64,000 bases of DNA from Streptomyces liliifuscus (lineage in GTDB: Bacteria > Actinomycetota > Actinomycetes > Streptomycetales > Streptomycetaceae): the NCBI RefSeq assembly GCF_016598615.1, contig NZ_CP066831.1, forward strand, positions 5,456,001 to 5,520,000. Direction: 5' to 3'. The notes under the pieces are model-generated. The model was given only the letters and a program-made list of their open reading frames with translations, ran no database searches and was not told the origin of the DNA. Below are positions 55,154 to 64,000 of this stretch, in pieces (positions within the stretch are counted from its first letter, which is position 1; every line of letters begins with the position of its first letter). The translations under genes were made by a program, and so were the position numbers.

Positions 55154-55295
55154 GAGGGTCTCTCCTGTCGATGCGCTGCGTGGCCGCGCAGGGAACGTGG
55201 GCTGGCTCCGGGGCAGCGTACAAGGGGACTCTTAGCGCTCCCCCGGGCGTCCGTTAGCGTAGTGCTTCCGCGGCGCCGAAGGAGATAAGGGTACG

Positions 55296-56075
55296 TTGAG
55301 CAATTCTGCCGACTCTCCCCAGCCAGGTTCCAGCCCTGGCACAATCCGGCGTTTCCGGCCGGTGCGTGTGCTGACCGTAGCCGTTTTCGCCCTGGCCGGG
55401 CTGATCTTCTTCACCAGCTTCAACACGGCCAAGGGCACCAATATCCGTACGGACGCCTCGCTGCTGAAGCTCTCCGACCTGATTCAGGAGCGCAGTCACA
55501 AGAACGGGCAGCTCGACGAGAGCAACGGATCGCTGCGTGAGGACGTCGAGTCGCTCGCCGAGCGGGACAACGGCAGTACGAAGGCGGAGGAGGCCAAACT
55601 CGCCGCCCTGGAGAAGAACGCGGGCACCCAGAAGCTCAAGGGCGAGGCACTCACGGTCACCCTCGACGACGCGCCCCCGAACGCCACCGCCAAGCTCCCC
55701 GGCTACCCCGAGCCGCAGCCCGACTACCTGGTCATCCACCAGCAGGACCTCCAGGCCGTGGTGAACGCCCTGTGGCAGGGCGGCGCCAAGGGCATCAAGG
55801 TCATGGACCAGCGGCTGATCTCCACCTCCGCCGTCCGCTGCGTGGGAAACACCCTGATCCTCCAGGGCCGCGTCTACTCGCCCCCGTACAAGATCCAGGC
55901 GGTCGGTGACCCGGAGAAGCTCCAGAAGGCCCTCTCGGCGTCCAAGGCGATCCAGAACTACATGGTGTACGTCAACGTCTACGGACTCGGCTGGAAAGTC
56001 GACGAGGACGGGACCGTGACTCTTCCCGGCTACTCGGGCACAGTGGATCTCCACTACGCGAAGCCTGTGGAGTAG
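55296..56075 (+). CDS. DUF881 family membrane protein
   Basis: A 259-residue protein. One transmembrane helix (VRVLTVAVFALAGLIFFTSF) is followed by a coiled-coil (LKLSDLIQERSHKNGQLDES) and the DUF881 core (GEALTVTLDDAPPNA and VMDQRLISTSAVRCVGNTLI). Homologues lie near cell division genes in Gram-positives. The start is TTG at 55296 with AAGGAG. Confidence 0.9.
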   Translation: MSNSADSPQPGSSPGTIRRFRPVRVLTVAVFALAGLIFFTSFNTAKGTNIRTDASLLKLSDLIQERSHKNGQLDESNGSLREDVESLAERDNGSTKAEEAKLAALEKNAGTQKLKGEALTVTLDDAPPNATAKLPGYPEPQPDYLVIHQQDLQAVVNALWQGGAKGIKVMDQRLISTSAVRCVGNTLILQGRVYSPPYKIQAVGDPEKLQKALSASKAIQNYMVYVNVYGLGWKVDEDGTVTLPGYSGTVDLHYAKPVE

Positions 56076-56104
56076 CAGCCCGTGGGGTAAGAGCCCATGG
56101 AGTA

Positions 56105-56869
56105 GTGGAGCCGCTGCCGCTGGGGGACCTTGTGTCGGTGCGAGTGGTCGTCAGGACGTTCAGCGAGCTGTGCATCACCGTAGGCACCGTCATCGTGCTC
56201 TTCGTGGTGTACGTGCTGTTCTGGACGGGTGTGAAAGCCGACACCGCGATGGACGATCAGATCGCGCAGCTCCAGGAGCAGTGGTCGAAGGGTTCCGTGG
56301 CGGCCGGGCCCAAGGAGCCGAGGTCCACGGCGACGGGCGCTCCCGGCAACAGCACCGGAACGAGCTCCGGAGCGAGCCCCGAGGACCCGGCGCCGTACAA
56401 GGACGGCAAGCCCTTCGCTGTGATGTACATCCCGCGGCTTGGTTTCACGTGGAACAAGCCCGTGCTCGAAGGCACGAAGACGGGCACCCTCAAGAAGGGT
56501 CTCGGCCACTACGCGAGCACCGCGCAGCTCGGACAACCGGGGAACTTCGCCGTCGCCGGCCACCGGCGCACGTACGGGGACCCGTTCAAGGATTTCCCCA
56601 GGCTGCGGCCGGGTGACTCGGTGGTGCTCACCGACGGGACGACCTGGTTCACGTATCGCATCGATACAAAGCCCTACAAAACATTGCCCAGTGACATAGC
56701 GGTCATTGACCCCGTACCGAAGAAGTCGGGGTACACGCGTGCGGGCCGCTATCTGACGCTGACGACCTGTGAGCCGGAATGGGGCCACAGCCACCGGCTG
56801 ATCGTCTGGGCACATCTTGACTCGACCCAGCCTGTAGAGGCTGGGAAACCGGAGGCCCTACGCCGTTAG
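56105..56869 (+). CDS. class E sortase (first)
   Basis: A 254-residue protein. One N-terminal transmembrane helix (ITVGTVIVLFVVYVLFW). The catalytic domain has histidine in VAGHRRTYGDPF (about residue 153) and cysteine in LTLTTCEPEW (about 222), with arginine in HSHRLIVWAHL. Class E sortases attach LAXTG-type proteins such as chaplins. GTG 56105 is given; GTG 56132 with GGGGGA upstream is equally likely. A one-mismatch parS (56442) lies in it. Confidence 0.93.
   Translation: MEPLPLGDLVSVRVVVRTFSELCITVGTVIVLFVVYVLFWTGVKADTAMDDQIAQLQEQWSKGSVAAGPKEPRSTATGAPGNSTGTSSGASPEDPAPYKDGKPFAVMYIPRLGFTWNKPVLEGTKTGTLKKGLGHYASTAQLGQPGNFAVAGHRRTYGDPFKDFPRLRPGDSVVLTDGTTWFTYRIDTKPYKTLPSDIAVIDPVPKKSGYTRAGRYLTLTTCEPEWGHSHRLIVWAHLDSTQPVEAGKPEALRR
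56442..56455. other. parS-like sequence in the sortase gene
   Basis: GTTTCACGTGGAAC, one mismatch to parS, within coding sequence (GFTWNK). It may bind ParB weakly or be chance. Confidence 0.45.
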
Positions 56870-56921
56870 TCTGGTCTGGTACGGCGTGAGTCTGGTGCCG
56901 TGGCGCGACGGAAGGGACGGC

Positions 56922-57083
56922 ATGTACGGCTTTATCTGGCGGCATCTGCCGGGGAACACGTGGATCAAGGCACTGATCTCCCTGGTGCTGGTCCTCGCGG
57001 CGGTCTACGTGCTCTTCCAGTACGTCTTCCCGTGGGCCGAACCGCTGCTGCCCTTCAACGATGTGACGGTGGACAACCAGTGA
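56922..57083 (+). CDS. 53-residue membrane protein before pabA
   Basis: MYGFIWRHLPGNTWIKALIS begins the protein, with one membrane helix (LISLVLVLAAVYVLFQYVF) and a tail PLLPFNDVTVDNQ. GAAGGGA precedes the ATG. The stop overlaps the GTG of pabA by four bases. It is conserved at this place in Streptomyces. Function unknown. Confidence 0.8.
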   Translation: MYGFIWRHLPGNTWIKALISLVLVLAAVYVLFQYVFPWAEPLLPFNDVTVDNQ

Positions 57084-57718
57084 GCGCGCGGATTCTCGTC
57101 GTCGACAATTACGACAGCTTCGTCTTCAACCTGGTCCAGTACCTGTATCAGCTGGGCGCCCAGTGCGAGGTCCTGCGCAACGACGAGGTGTCGGCGCTGC
57201 ACGCACAGGACGGCTTCGACGGCGTACTGCTGTCGCCCGGCCCCGGCACGCCCGAAGAGGCCGGCGTCTGCGTCGACATGGTCCGGCACTGCGCCGAGAC
57301 CGGCATCCCCGTCTTCGGGGTCTGCCTCGGGATGCAGTCGATGCAGGTGGCGTACGGCGGCGTGGTGGACCGCGCCCCCGAGCTGCTGCACGGCAAGACA
57401 TCGCTCGTCGAGCACGAGGGCAGGGGGGTGTTCGCGGGGCTTCCGTCGCCCTTCACCGCCACCCGCTACCACTCGCTGGCCGCCGAGCCGAAGACCGTCC
57501 CTGTCGAGCTGGAGGTCACGGCCCGTACGCACGACGGAATCATCATGGGGCTCAGGCACCGTGAACTCCTGGTCGAGGGTGTGCAGTTCCACCCCGAGTC
57601 CGTGCTGACCGAGCACGGTCACCGCATGCTGGCCAACTGGCTGGTGGAGTGCGGGGACCAGGGAGCCGTCGCCAGATCGGTCGGGCTCGCCCCGGTGGTG
57701 GGCAGGGCCACGGCGTGA
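57080..57718 (+). CDS. pabA: aminodeoxychorismate/anthranilate synthase component II
   Basis: A 212-residue class I glutamine amidotransferase. Motifs: VVDNYDSFVFNLVQYL, LLSPGPGTPEEAG, catalytic cysteine in GVCLGMQSMQ, and His/Glu in VQFHPESVLTEHG. It supplies ammonia to PabB or TrpE for folate or tryptophan synthesis. The GTG at 57080 overlaps the previous gene, and its stop overlaps the next GTG (57715). Confidence 0.93.
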   Translation: MSARILVVDNYDSFVFNLVQYLYQLGAQCEVLRNDEVSALHAQDGFDGVLLSPGPGTPEEAGVCVDMVRHCAETGIPVFGVCLGMQSMQVAYGGVVDRAPELLHGKTSLVEHEGRGVFAGLPSPFTATRYHSLAAEPKTVPVELEVTARTHDGIIMGLRHRELLVEGVQFHPESVLTEHGHRMLANWLVECGDQGAVARSVGLAPVVGRATA

Positions 57719-59304
57719 CCGCCCTGCGCCCCGAGCGCGACAGTGCCGCCCCGTACGGCGAGGACGCCTTGTACGGGGGCGCTGAGGCGTTCGAGGCGCC
57801 GGGTGCCTTCGAGCCGGACCGTGACTTCGGGGCGCCCAATGTCGATGCCCGGCCGAGCGGTGCGATGCGAGCCGCCGTCGACGGGCTCGCCGACCCGCTC
57901 AGCGACCCCCTGCCGGGGCAGCGGCCGCCCGCGGCGCCCGAGCAGGAGTGGTACGACCCCCAGGGGTATCCGCGGGACTGGAGCGCCGGGCAGACCGCCT
58001 CCTCGTACGCGGAGCCGATACGCCGCGCCCACACGGACCCCACGCACGGGTACGCCGAACCGGGGCAACCGTCGTCGTATGCCGGACCGCAGCCGCAGCC
58101 GCAGCAGCCGTACGAGGCCCAGAGGCCGTACGAGCCGCCGCAGCGCCCGTACGGGCAGGAGCAGCGACCCTCTTATGGAGGGGCGCCGCAGACGTCGTAC
58201 GACGGGGCATACGCCCAGCCCGATCCCCTGAATCAGACCGGCTCCCTGAGCTCCACAGGCCCGCTGAGCTCGACCGGCCCGATGCGCCCGCCGAGTGCCC
58301 CTGCCGCGGCCTACTCCGCTCCGTACGAGCCTCCTCTCGTCGACGACGAGACGGTCGGGCTGCGGATAGCGGATGTCGTCGAGTCCATACCGGGGACACC
58401 GACGCCTGCCGCCGGGCCCGCTGGGGGCGCCGTACCGCCCACAGGGGCCGCGGGCGGCGCGGGAGTCCCGGTTGGCGGTCGTGCGGCCCGTCGCAAGGCC
58501 TCCAGGCGCCATGGGCGGCATGGTGGGGCCGGTGGTGGTGCGCATGAGGGGCAGGAGGCCCAGGAGAGCGGGGCGGCGGCCGGAGCGCCTCTCTCCCGGA
58601 TGGAGGCGCGGCGCGCGGCGCGGGCACGGAAGCCGGGCGCGGCCGTGATGGCCAGCCGGGCGATCGGCGAGGTGTTCATCACCACCGGCGTACTCATGCT
58701 GCTGTTCGTGACGTACCAGCTGTGGTGGACGAACGTCCGGGCGCACGCGCAGGCGGGCAACGAGGCGAGCAGCCTCCAGGACGACTGGGCCAAGGGCAAG
58801 GGGAACCCCGGGGTGTTCGAGCCGGGCCAGGGCTTCGCCCTCCTGCACATCCCGAAGCTCGACGTGGTCGTGCCGATAGCCGAGGGCACCGACAAGAAGC
58901 GGGTGCTGGACCGCGGCATGGTCGGCCACTACGCCGAGGAGGGCGTGAAGACGGCGATGCCGGACGCCAGGACGGGCAACTTCGGTCTTGCCGGGCATCG
59001 CAACACCCATGGCGAACCGTTCCGGTACATCAATCGCCTGAAGCCGGGCGACCCGATCGTCGTGGAGACGCAGAACAAGTACTTCGTGTACAAGATGGCG
59101 TCGATCCTGCCAGTGACGTCGCCGAGCAACACGGCTGTCCTGGACGCGATCCCCAAGGGTGCCGGCTTCACCAAGGCGGGCCGCTACATCACTCTCACCA
59201 CCTGCACCCCGGAATTCACCAGCAAGTACCGGATGATCGTCTGGGGCACGATGGTCGAGGAACGATCACGCGACAAGGGCAAACCGGACGCGCTCGTCGA
59301 CTGA
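57715..59304 (+). CDS. class E sortase with long disordered N-terminus (second)
   Basis: A 529-residue protein. Residues 1 to about 310 are Pro/Gln/Tyr/Ala-rich and disordered, and probably cytoplasmic. A transmembrane helix (about 315-335, EVFITTGVLMLLFVTYQLWW) precedes the sortase domain. The histidine is in GLAGHRNTHGEPF and the cysteine in ITLTTCTPEFTSKYR (about residue 500). GTG at 57715 overlaps the pabA stop (GTGA). Confidence 0.93.
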   Translation: MTALRPERDSAAPYGEDALYGGAEAFEAPGAFEPDRDFGAPNVDARPSGAMRAAVDGLADPLSDPLPGQRPPAAPEQEWYDPQGYPRDWSAGQTASSYAEPIRRAHTDPTHGYAEPGQPSSYAGPQPQPQQPYEAQRPYEPPQRPYGQEQRPSYGGAPQTSYDGAYAQPDPLNQTGSLSSTGPLSSTGPMRPPSAPAAAYSAPYEPPLVDDETVGLRIADVVESIPGTPTPAAGPAGGAVPPTGAAGGAGVPVGGRAARRKASRRHGRHGGAGGGAHEGQEAQESGAAAGAPLSRMEARRAARARKPGAAVMASRAIGEVFITTGVLMLLFVTYQLWWTNVRAHAQAGNEASSLQDDWAKGKGNPGVFEPGQGFALLHIPKLDVVVPIAEGTDKKRVLDRGMVGHYAEEGVKTAMPDARTGNFGLAGHRNTHGEPFRYINRLKPGDPIVVETQNKYFVYKMASILPVTSPSNTAVLDAIPKGAGFTKAGRYITLTTCTPEFTSKYRMIVWGTMVEERSRDKGKPDALVD

Positions 59305-59334
59305 GACACCCGGGCGACGACCAACGACCCCACG

Positions 59335-59415
59335 CTTCACGACATTCCAAGCTTCACAACGTCCCAAGCTTCATCCTGAGCGCCAGAACATCCCGAGCAT
59401 CACGACATTCCAAGA
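59335..59415. repeat. degenerate tandem repeat before the third sortase gene
   Basis: About four imperfect copies of a 17-to-22-base unit like CTTCACGACATTCCAAG. It lies in the 139-base spacer between the second and third sortase genes. Role unknown. Confidence 0.6.
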
Positions 59416-59443
59416 TTCCTGAGAGACCAGACGGGGCAACGCA

Positions 59444-60184
59444 GTGGCAGCGACGACCGACCACGAAGAGCACACGGACGCCCGGGCGTCCTCGCCCGCG
59501 CCGCGGCGCCGTGGCGGCGGCCGGATCGCGGCGGCCGTCAGCGTCTTCGGTGAACTCCTCATCACGGCGGGTCTGATCCTCGGCCTGTTCGTCGCCTACT
59601 CGCTGTGGTGGACGAACGTCGTGGCGGACCGCGAGGCCGACAAGCAGGGCGACAAGGTGCGCGACCACTGGGCGGAGGACCGCGGCCCGGTCGGTCTGGA
59701 CACCAAGGACGGCATCGGCTTCCTGCACGTCCCGGCGATGAAGAACGGCGAGGTGCTGGTCAAGAAGGGCACCTCCACGAAGTCCCTCAACAACGGCATC
59801 GCCGGCTACTACACCGACCCCGTCAAGTCCGCCCTCCCGCAGGACAAGAAGGGCAACTTCTCGCTGGCCGCCCACCGCGACGGCCACGGCGCCAAGTTCC
59901 ACAACATCGACAAGCTCAAGAAGGGCGACGCGATCGTCTTCGAGACCAAGGACGACTGGTACGTCTACAAGGTCTACGCGACCCTTCCCGAGACGTCGAA
60001 GTTCAACGTCAAGGTCCTCGCGCCGGTCCCCAAGGAGTCGGGCAGGAAGAAGGCCGGCCGCTACATCACGCTCACGACCTGCACGCCCGTCTACACGTCC
60101 CGCTACCGGTACGTCGTGTGGGGCGAGCTCGACCGGGTGGAGAAAGTGAACGACGAGCGGACCCCGCCGCCGGAGCTGCGCTGA
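59444..60184 (+). CDS. class E sortase (third)
   Basis: A 246-residue protein. The N-terminal 30 residues are polar, followed by a transmembrane helix (ELLITAGLILGLFVAYSLWW). Catalytic His in LAAHRDGHGAKF, Cys in LTTCTPVYTSRYR (about residue 213). GTG at 59444 with weak ribosome site. It resembles the second sortase more than the first (shared LWWTNV and GRYITLTTCTP), so it is a likely duplicate. Confidence 0.92.
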   Translation: MAATTDHEEHTDARASSPAPRRRGGGRIAAAVSVFGELLITAGLILGLFVAYSLWWTNVVADREADKQGDKVRDHWAEDRGPVGLDTKDGIGFLHVPAMKNGEVLVKKGTSTKSLNNGIAGYYTDPVKSALPQDKKGNFSLAAHRDGHGAKFHNIDKLKKGDAIVFETKDDWYVYKVYATLPETSKFNVKVLAPVPKESGRKKAGRYITLTTCTPVYTSRYRYVVWGELDRVEKVNDERTPPPELR

Positions 60185-60323
60185 GCGATCCTGCCCGGCC
60201 GTCGCGGTGAGGACCCGCGGGTTGTGTGCCGGTCGCGCCCGAGCGGCAGGGCCGCACATACGACACAGCCCCGCACTCCGCGGTAGGGGCGCGATCCCGC
60301 ACCGGACCTCGCAGGACCATGCA

Positions 60324-60367
60324 AATGGGGGCCCGTACTGCTCGACCGAGCAGTACGGGCCCCCATT
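60324..60367. terminator. bidirectional terminator
   Basis: Perfect 21-base arms starting AATGGGGGCCCGTACTGCTC around AC. It lies between the convergent sortase and pknB genes. Confidence 0.95.
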
Positions 60368-60408
60368 GACGTTGACCAGCGGCCTACCGGCCGCCCGCCG
60401 TATCCGGG

Positions 60409-62427
60409 TCAGTCCTCCTCGCGGAAGGCCGCCCCGTTGGCGCCTCCGAAGAGGCCGCCGTTGCCGTTGCCGCCGTTGTTCTGCTGCCCGGCGTCGATCG
60501 TTCCGAGGTTGACCCTGTCCCCGGCCTTCACCTGCTGGCCCTCCTGCGGGTTGCTGGCGAGGACGATGGCGTTGTCGTCCTGCGACCCCTGGATGTTGCC
60601 GAGCTGGAGCTGGTTCTGCGCGAGAACCTGCTTGGCCTGGGCGAGGGTCATCTGGGTCACCTTCGGCATGGCGAACTGCTCTTCCTCTTCCTCAGCCGCC
60701 TTGCCGATCTGGATGGTCACCGTGGAGCCCGGGTCCGCCGGGGAGTTGGCAGTGGGCGATGTGGCGATGACCTTGCCGACGAGGTTGTCGTCGTCGGTCT
60801 CCACATCGGTGCAGTTGCCCGTGAGGTCGTTCTGCTCCATCCGCGCCTTGGCGTCGTCACAGCTCAGGCCGCTGACGTCCGGAACGGTGGACTGCTTCTT
60901 CTCCTTGGCGACGGTGAGGGTGATCGTGGAGCCCTTCTCCACCTCGTCGCCCGCCGTCGGGTCCTGTTCGAGGACCGTGCCGGGCGTCTCGCTGGACTCC
61001 TTGGACTCCGTCTTGACCGTGAAGCCGTACTTCTCGTCCTCGAGCTTCTCCGTGGCGTCCTTGACCGTGTCGTCGATGACGTTCGGTACCGCGACCTTCG
61101 GCGCCCCGGTCGACACGGTCAGTGTGATCGTGTCGCCCTTCTTGACCTGCGTCTCCGCCCCCGGGTTCTGGGCGCAGACGCTGTTCTTCGGGGTGTCCTC
61201 GCAGGGCTTGGAGTCGATCTTCAGCTCCAGCTCGCGGTTGGTCGCCAGCTTCTCGGCCTCGGACTGGGTCTGGTTCACGAAGTTCGGCGCCGGGAACGAG
61301 TCGTCGCCCGACCCGCCCTGCCCGGTGAACGCCCACTTGCCGATGAGGATCGCGCCGACCAGCACGAGCAGACCCGCGACGACCAGCAGGATTGTTGAGG
61401 TGTTGCTCTTCTTCTGCTGGCGTCGGCGCCCGGCCCGGTCGTCGTAGCCGAAGCCGCCGTCGTCCGGGTTCATCGGAGGCAGCATGGACGTGGCCTGCGC
61501 GTCCGTGGAGCGCAGAGCGGTGGTGGGCCGGTCGTCCGGGTAGCCGCCGTAGCCCACGGAGCCCATGGCCGCCGTGGCCGCGACGGGCTGGCCGTCGAGG
61601 CAGGCCTCGATGTCCACGCGCATCTCGTCGGCGGACTGGTAGCGGTAGTCCGGGTCCTTGGTGAGCGCCTTCAGGACGATGGCGTCCATCTCGGGCGTGA
61701 TCTCGGGGTCGAAGACGCTGGGCGCCTGCGGCTCCTCACGCACGTGCTGGTACGCGACCGCGACCGGGGAGTCCCCGATGAACGGCGGGCGGACCGTCAG
61801 GAGCTCGTACAGCAGACAGCCCGCCGAGTACAGGTCGGAACGGGCGTCGACCTGCTCGCCCTTCGCCTGCTCCGGGGACAGGTACTGCGCGGTTCCTATG
61901 ACCGCCGCGGTCTGCGTCATCGTCATGCCGGAGTCGCCCATGGCGCGGGCGATGCCGAAGTCCATGACCTTGACCTGGCCGTTGCGCGTCAGCATGACGT
62001 TCGCCGGCTTGATGTCGCGGTGGACGATTCCGTTGCGGTGCGAGTACTCGAGCGCCTGGAGGATGCCGATGGTCATCTCCATGGCGCGCTCGGGCAGCAG
62101 CTTGCGCCCGGAGTGCAGCAGCTCTCTCAGCGTGGACCCGTCGACGTACTCCATCACGATGTACGGGATGGAGATGCCCTCGATGTAGTCCTCACCCGTG
62201 TCGTACACGGCGACGATCGCGGGATGGTTGAGCGAGGCGGCCGACTGGGCCTCCCGGCGGAACCGGGCCTGGAATGACGGATCGCGCGCGAGGTCCGCTC
62301 GCAGCGTCTTCACCGCCACCGTGCGGCCGAGCCGGGTGTCATGGGCGAGGTGTACCTCCGCCATGCCACCACGGCCGAGCACGTGGCCCAGCTCGTACCG
62401 GCCGCCGAGGCGACGCGGCTCTTCCAT
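60409..62427 (-). CDS. pknB: Ser/Thr protein kinase PknB with PASTA repeats
   Basis: A 672-residue transmembrane kinase. Kinase domain (about 8-270): YELGHVLGRGGMAEVHLAHD, VAVKTL, VHRDIKPANVMLT and VMDFGIARAMG. Transmembrane helix at about 350-372 (ILLVVAGLLVLVGAILIG). Four extracytoplasmic PASTA domains follow (FPAPNFVNQTQSEAEKL, then VAVPNVIDDTVKDATEKLED and others), which bind muropeptides. Controls wall growth, partners pbpA. Gene follows pbpA (167 bases). Confidence 0.96.
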   Translation of the reverse strand: MEEPRRLGGRYELGHVLGRGGMAEVHLAHDTRLGRTVAVKTLRADLARDPSFQARFRREAQSAASLNHPAIVAVYDTGEDYIEGISIPYIVMEYVDGSTLRELLHSGRKLLPERAMEMTIGILQALEYSHRNGIVHRDIKPANVMLTRNGQVKVMDFGIARAMGDSGMTMTQTAAVIGTAQYLSPEQAKGEQVDARSDLYSAGCLLYELLTVRPPFIGDSPVAVAYQHVREEPQAPSVFDPEITPEMDAIVLKALTKDPDYRYQSADEMRVDIEACLDGQPVAATAAMGSVGYGGYPDDRPTTALRSTDAQATSMLPPMNPDDGGFGYDDRAGRRRQQKKSNTSTILLVVAGLLVLVGAILIGKWAFTGQGGSGDDSFPAPNFVNQTQSEAEKLATNRELELKIDSKPCEDTPKNSVCAQNPGAETQVKKGDTITLTVSTGAPKVAVPNVIDDTVKDATEKLEDEKYGFTVKTESKESSETPGTVLEQDPTAGDEVEKGSTITLTVAKEKKQSTVPDVSGLSCDDAKARMEQNDLTGNCTDVETDDDNLVGKVIATSPTANSPADPGSTVTIQIGKAAEEEEEQFAMPKVTQMTLAQAKQVLAQNQLQLGNIQGSQDDNAIVLASNPQEGQQVKAGDRVNLGTIDAGQQNNGGNGNGGLFGGANGAAFREED

Positions 62428-62596
62428 AGCTACCTACCAGCCCTCTCCGACGGTCCTGACCACACCACGTGTGGTCCGGCGGTGTGCTGTCCGGGCATAC
62501 CGTACCCGGCTCGCCTTGACTGACCTGGCCACAACCGTCACCCGATACAGGACCGGTATCGCAACGTGCACCGATGTGAAGGGGACGTGAGCGGGG

Positions 62597-64000
62597 TCAC
62601 TTCTTGCTGTCGATGACTGCCTTCATCACGTCCTTCGCAATCGGTGCCGCGAGACCGCCGCCGGAGATGTCGTCACGGTTGGCGCTCTCGTCCTCGACGA
62701 CCACGGCGACGGCGACCGGTGAGCTGCCGTCGTCGAGCTTCGCGTACGAGATGAACCAGGCGTACGGGTTCTCGCTGTTGTCGACACCACGCTGGGCGGT
62801 ACCGGTCTTGCCGCCGACGGTGACGCCGTCCTCGTTGATCTGGCCCTTGGTGCCGGTGCCCTCCTTGACGACCGTCTCCATCATCGACTGAAGGATCTGG
62901 GCGTTCTTCTCGGACAGCGGCTCGCTCATCTCGGAGGGCTCGGTCTGCTCGATGACGTCGAGGCCGGGCGCCTGGAGCTTGTCGACCATGTACGGCTTCA
63001 TGAGCGTGCCGTCGTTGGCGATGGCCGAGGCCACCATGGCCATCTGCAGCGGCGTCGTGGCCGTCTCGAACTGGCCGATCGAGCTGAGCGCGGTCTGCGG
63101 CCTGTCCATCTTCTCGGGGAAGTTGGAGGCGCTGGAGCGGATCGGGATGAACTGCTCCTCGTTGAAGCCGAACTTCTTGGCCGTCTCCAGCATGTCCTCC
63201 TTGCCGACATCGACGCCCAGCTTGCCGAAGACGGTGTTGCAGGAGACGCGCAGCGCCTCGCGCAGCGTCGCGTCCTTGCAGGGGATGTTCCCCTCGTTCT
63301 TCAGCTCGGTGGTGCTGTCCGGCAGGGTGTACGGCAGTGGCGAGTCGGTCTTCTCGTCGGCGCTGTCGACGATGCCGTGCTCCAGCGCCGCCGCGGCCGT
63401 GACCACCTTGAAGGTCGACCCGGGCGGGTAGATCTCGCGCAGTGCCCGGTTCTGCATCGGGTCGTCTGGGTTGTTCTTCTTCTGCAGCTTGGTCCAGGCC
63501 TTGCCGTCGACCTTGGTGGAGTTCCCGGCGAACGACGACGGGTCGTACGAGGGGGTGGAGGCCAGCGCCAGGATCGCGCCGGTCTCGGGGTCGATCGCGG
63601 CGACGGCACCCTTGCCCTGCTTCAGCAGACCGTTGTACGCGGCCTTCTGCGCGGCGGCGTTGAGCGTGGTGACGACATTGCCGCCCTCCTGCTTCTTGCC
63701 GGTGATCATGTCGAGGGTGCGGCGGAAGAAGAGCCGGTCGTCGTTGCCGGTGAGGATGCCGTCCTCGATGCTCTCCAGCTGCGTGGCGCCGAAGGCCTGC
63801 GAGGCGTAGCCCGTGACGGGGGCCCACATCGCGCCGTCCTTGTACGTGCGCTTGTACTCGAAGTCGTTGAAGTCGTCGCCGCTCGTCTTCGTGGACCCGG
63901 TGATCGGGTTGCCGTCGACGATGATGTCGCCGCGCGGTGTGGCATAGCGCGCTATGGCGACACGGCGGTTCTTCGTGTCCTTCTTCAGCGAGTCGGCCTG
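62597..64000 (-). CDS. pbpA: class B penicillin-binding protein PbpA, 5' end cut off
   Basis: 468 codons are present, and the frame runs off the window edge at 64000. Transpeptidase motifs: SxxK in PGSTFKVVTAAAALEHG, SxN in RVSCNTVFGKLG, KTG in VGGKTGTAQRGVD. The part near the edge (RYATPRGDIIVDGNPITGST) belongs to the PBP dimerisation domain, and the missing part would hold the membrane anchor. In actinobacteria it lies between rodA and pknB. Confidence 0.95.
   Translation of the reverse strand, partial: QADSLKKDTKNRRVAIARYATPRGDIIVDGNPITGSTKTSGDDFNDFEYKRTYKDGAMWAPVTGYASQAFGATQLESIEDGILTGNDDRLFFRRTLDMITGKKQEGGNVVTTLNAAAQKAAYNGLLKQGKGAVAAIDPETGAILALASTPSYDPSSFAGNSTKVDGKAWTKLQKKNNPDDPMQNRALREIYPPGSTFKVVTAAAALEHGIVDSADEKTDSPLPYTLPDSTTELKNEGNIPCKDATLREALRVSCNTVFGKLGVDVGKEDMLETAKKFGFNEEQFIPIRSSASNFPEKMDRPQTALSSIGQFETATTPLQMAMVASAIANDGTLMKPYMVDKLQAPGLDVIEQTEPSEMSEPLSEKNAQILQSMMETVVKEGTGTKGQINEDGVTVGGKTGTAQRGVDNSENPYAWFISYAKLDDGSSPVAVAVVVEDESANRDDISGGGLAAPIAKDVMKAVIDSKK

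Overview
This is a high-GC actinobacterial chromosome segment centred on the replication origin. Gene order, frequent GTG starts, many copies of the 14-bp parS palindrome and clustered TTGTCCACA-type DnaA boxes all point to Streptomyces. The order matches, from memory, the S. coelicolor oriC neighbourhood (about SCO3906 down to SCO3847), so most genes can be named by synteny as well as by motif. No insertion sequence, prophage, CRISPR array or rRNA operon is visible.

Layout. 1-10 kb: the start of rpsF (minus), a small membrane protein, a FemX-like peptidoglycan bridge transferase, an alanine-racemase-like PLP protein, a GT87-like membrane protein, a class A penicillin-binding protein, a PadR regulator and inositol-1-phosphate synthase. 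10-24 kb: an MFS transporter, an LppU-like protein, tRNA nucleotidyltransferase, then a plus-strand run of DUF6049 protein, MurJ flippase, pseudokinase, ECF sigma factor, anti-sigma factor, trxB and trxA. A canonical SigR-type promoter lies before trxB. 23-31 kb (minus): a GNAT protein, parB, parA, rsmG, khpB/jag, yidC, yidD, rnpA and rpmH. 31-43 kb (plus): dnaA, oriC (about 33.1-33.6 kb), dnaN, gnd, recF, a DciA-like gene, gyrB, gyrA and a DUF3566 protein. Genes on both sides of oriC are mostly transcribed away from it. 43-52 kb is the less conserved part: tRNA-Ile(GAT), a DUF6344-like secreted protein, a DLW-39 small protein, a secreted membrane-anchored protein, a proline-rich Ser/Thr kinase, an XRE regulator with a dyad, tRNA-Ala(TGC), a micro-ORF/sigma/Sel1-like module and a DUF5324 protein. 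52-64 kb: ppiA, a rhomboid protease, a second DnaA-box cluster, crgA, a DUF881 protein, three class E sortases interleaved with a micro membrane protein and pabA, pknB, and a pbpA cut by the window edge.

The genes serve a few linked jobs: replication initiation and topology (dnaA, dnaN, recF, gyrBA, dciA-like), origin segregation (parA, parB and twelve parS or near-parS sites), protein insertion and RNA processing (yidC, yidD, rnpA, khpB), envelope building and its phospho-control (femX, PBPs, murJ, pseudokinase, pknB, crgA, sortases) and thiol stress (sigma/anti-sigma, trxBA). I see no plainly new defence or mobile system. The most interesting signals are non-coding: parS sites at the centre of long perfect palindromes, a dense DnaA-box cluster 21 kb from oriC, and the sigma-factor module beside tRNA-Ala.
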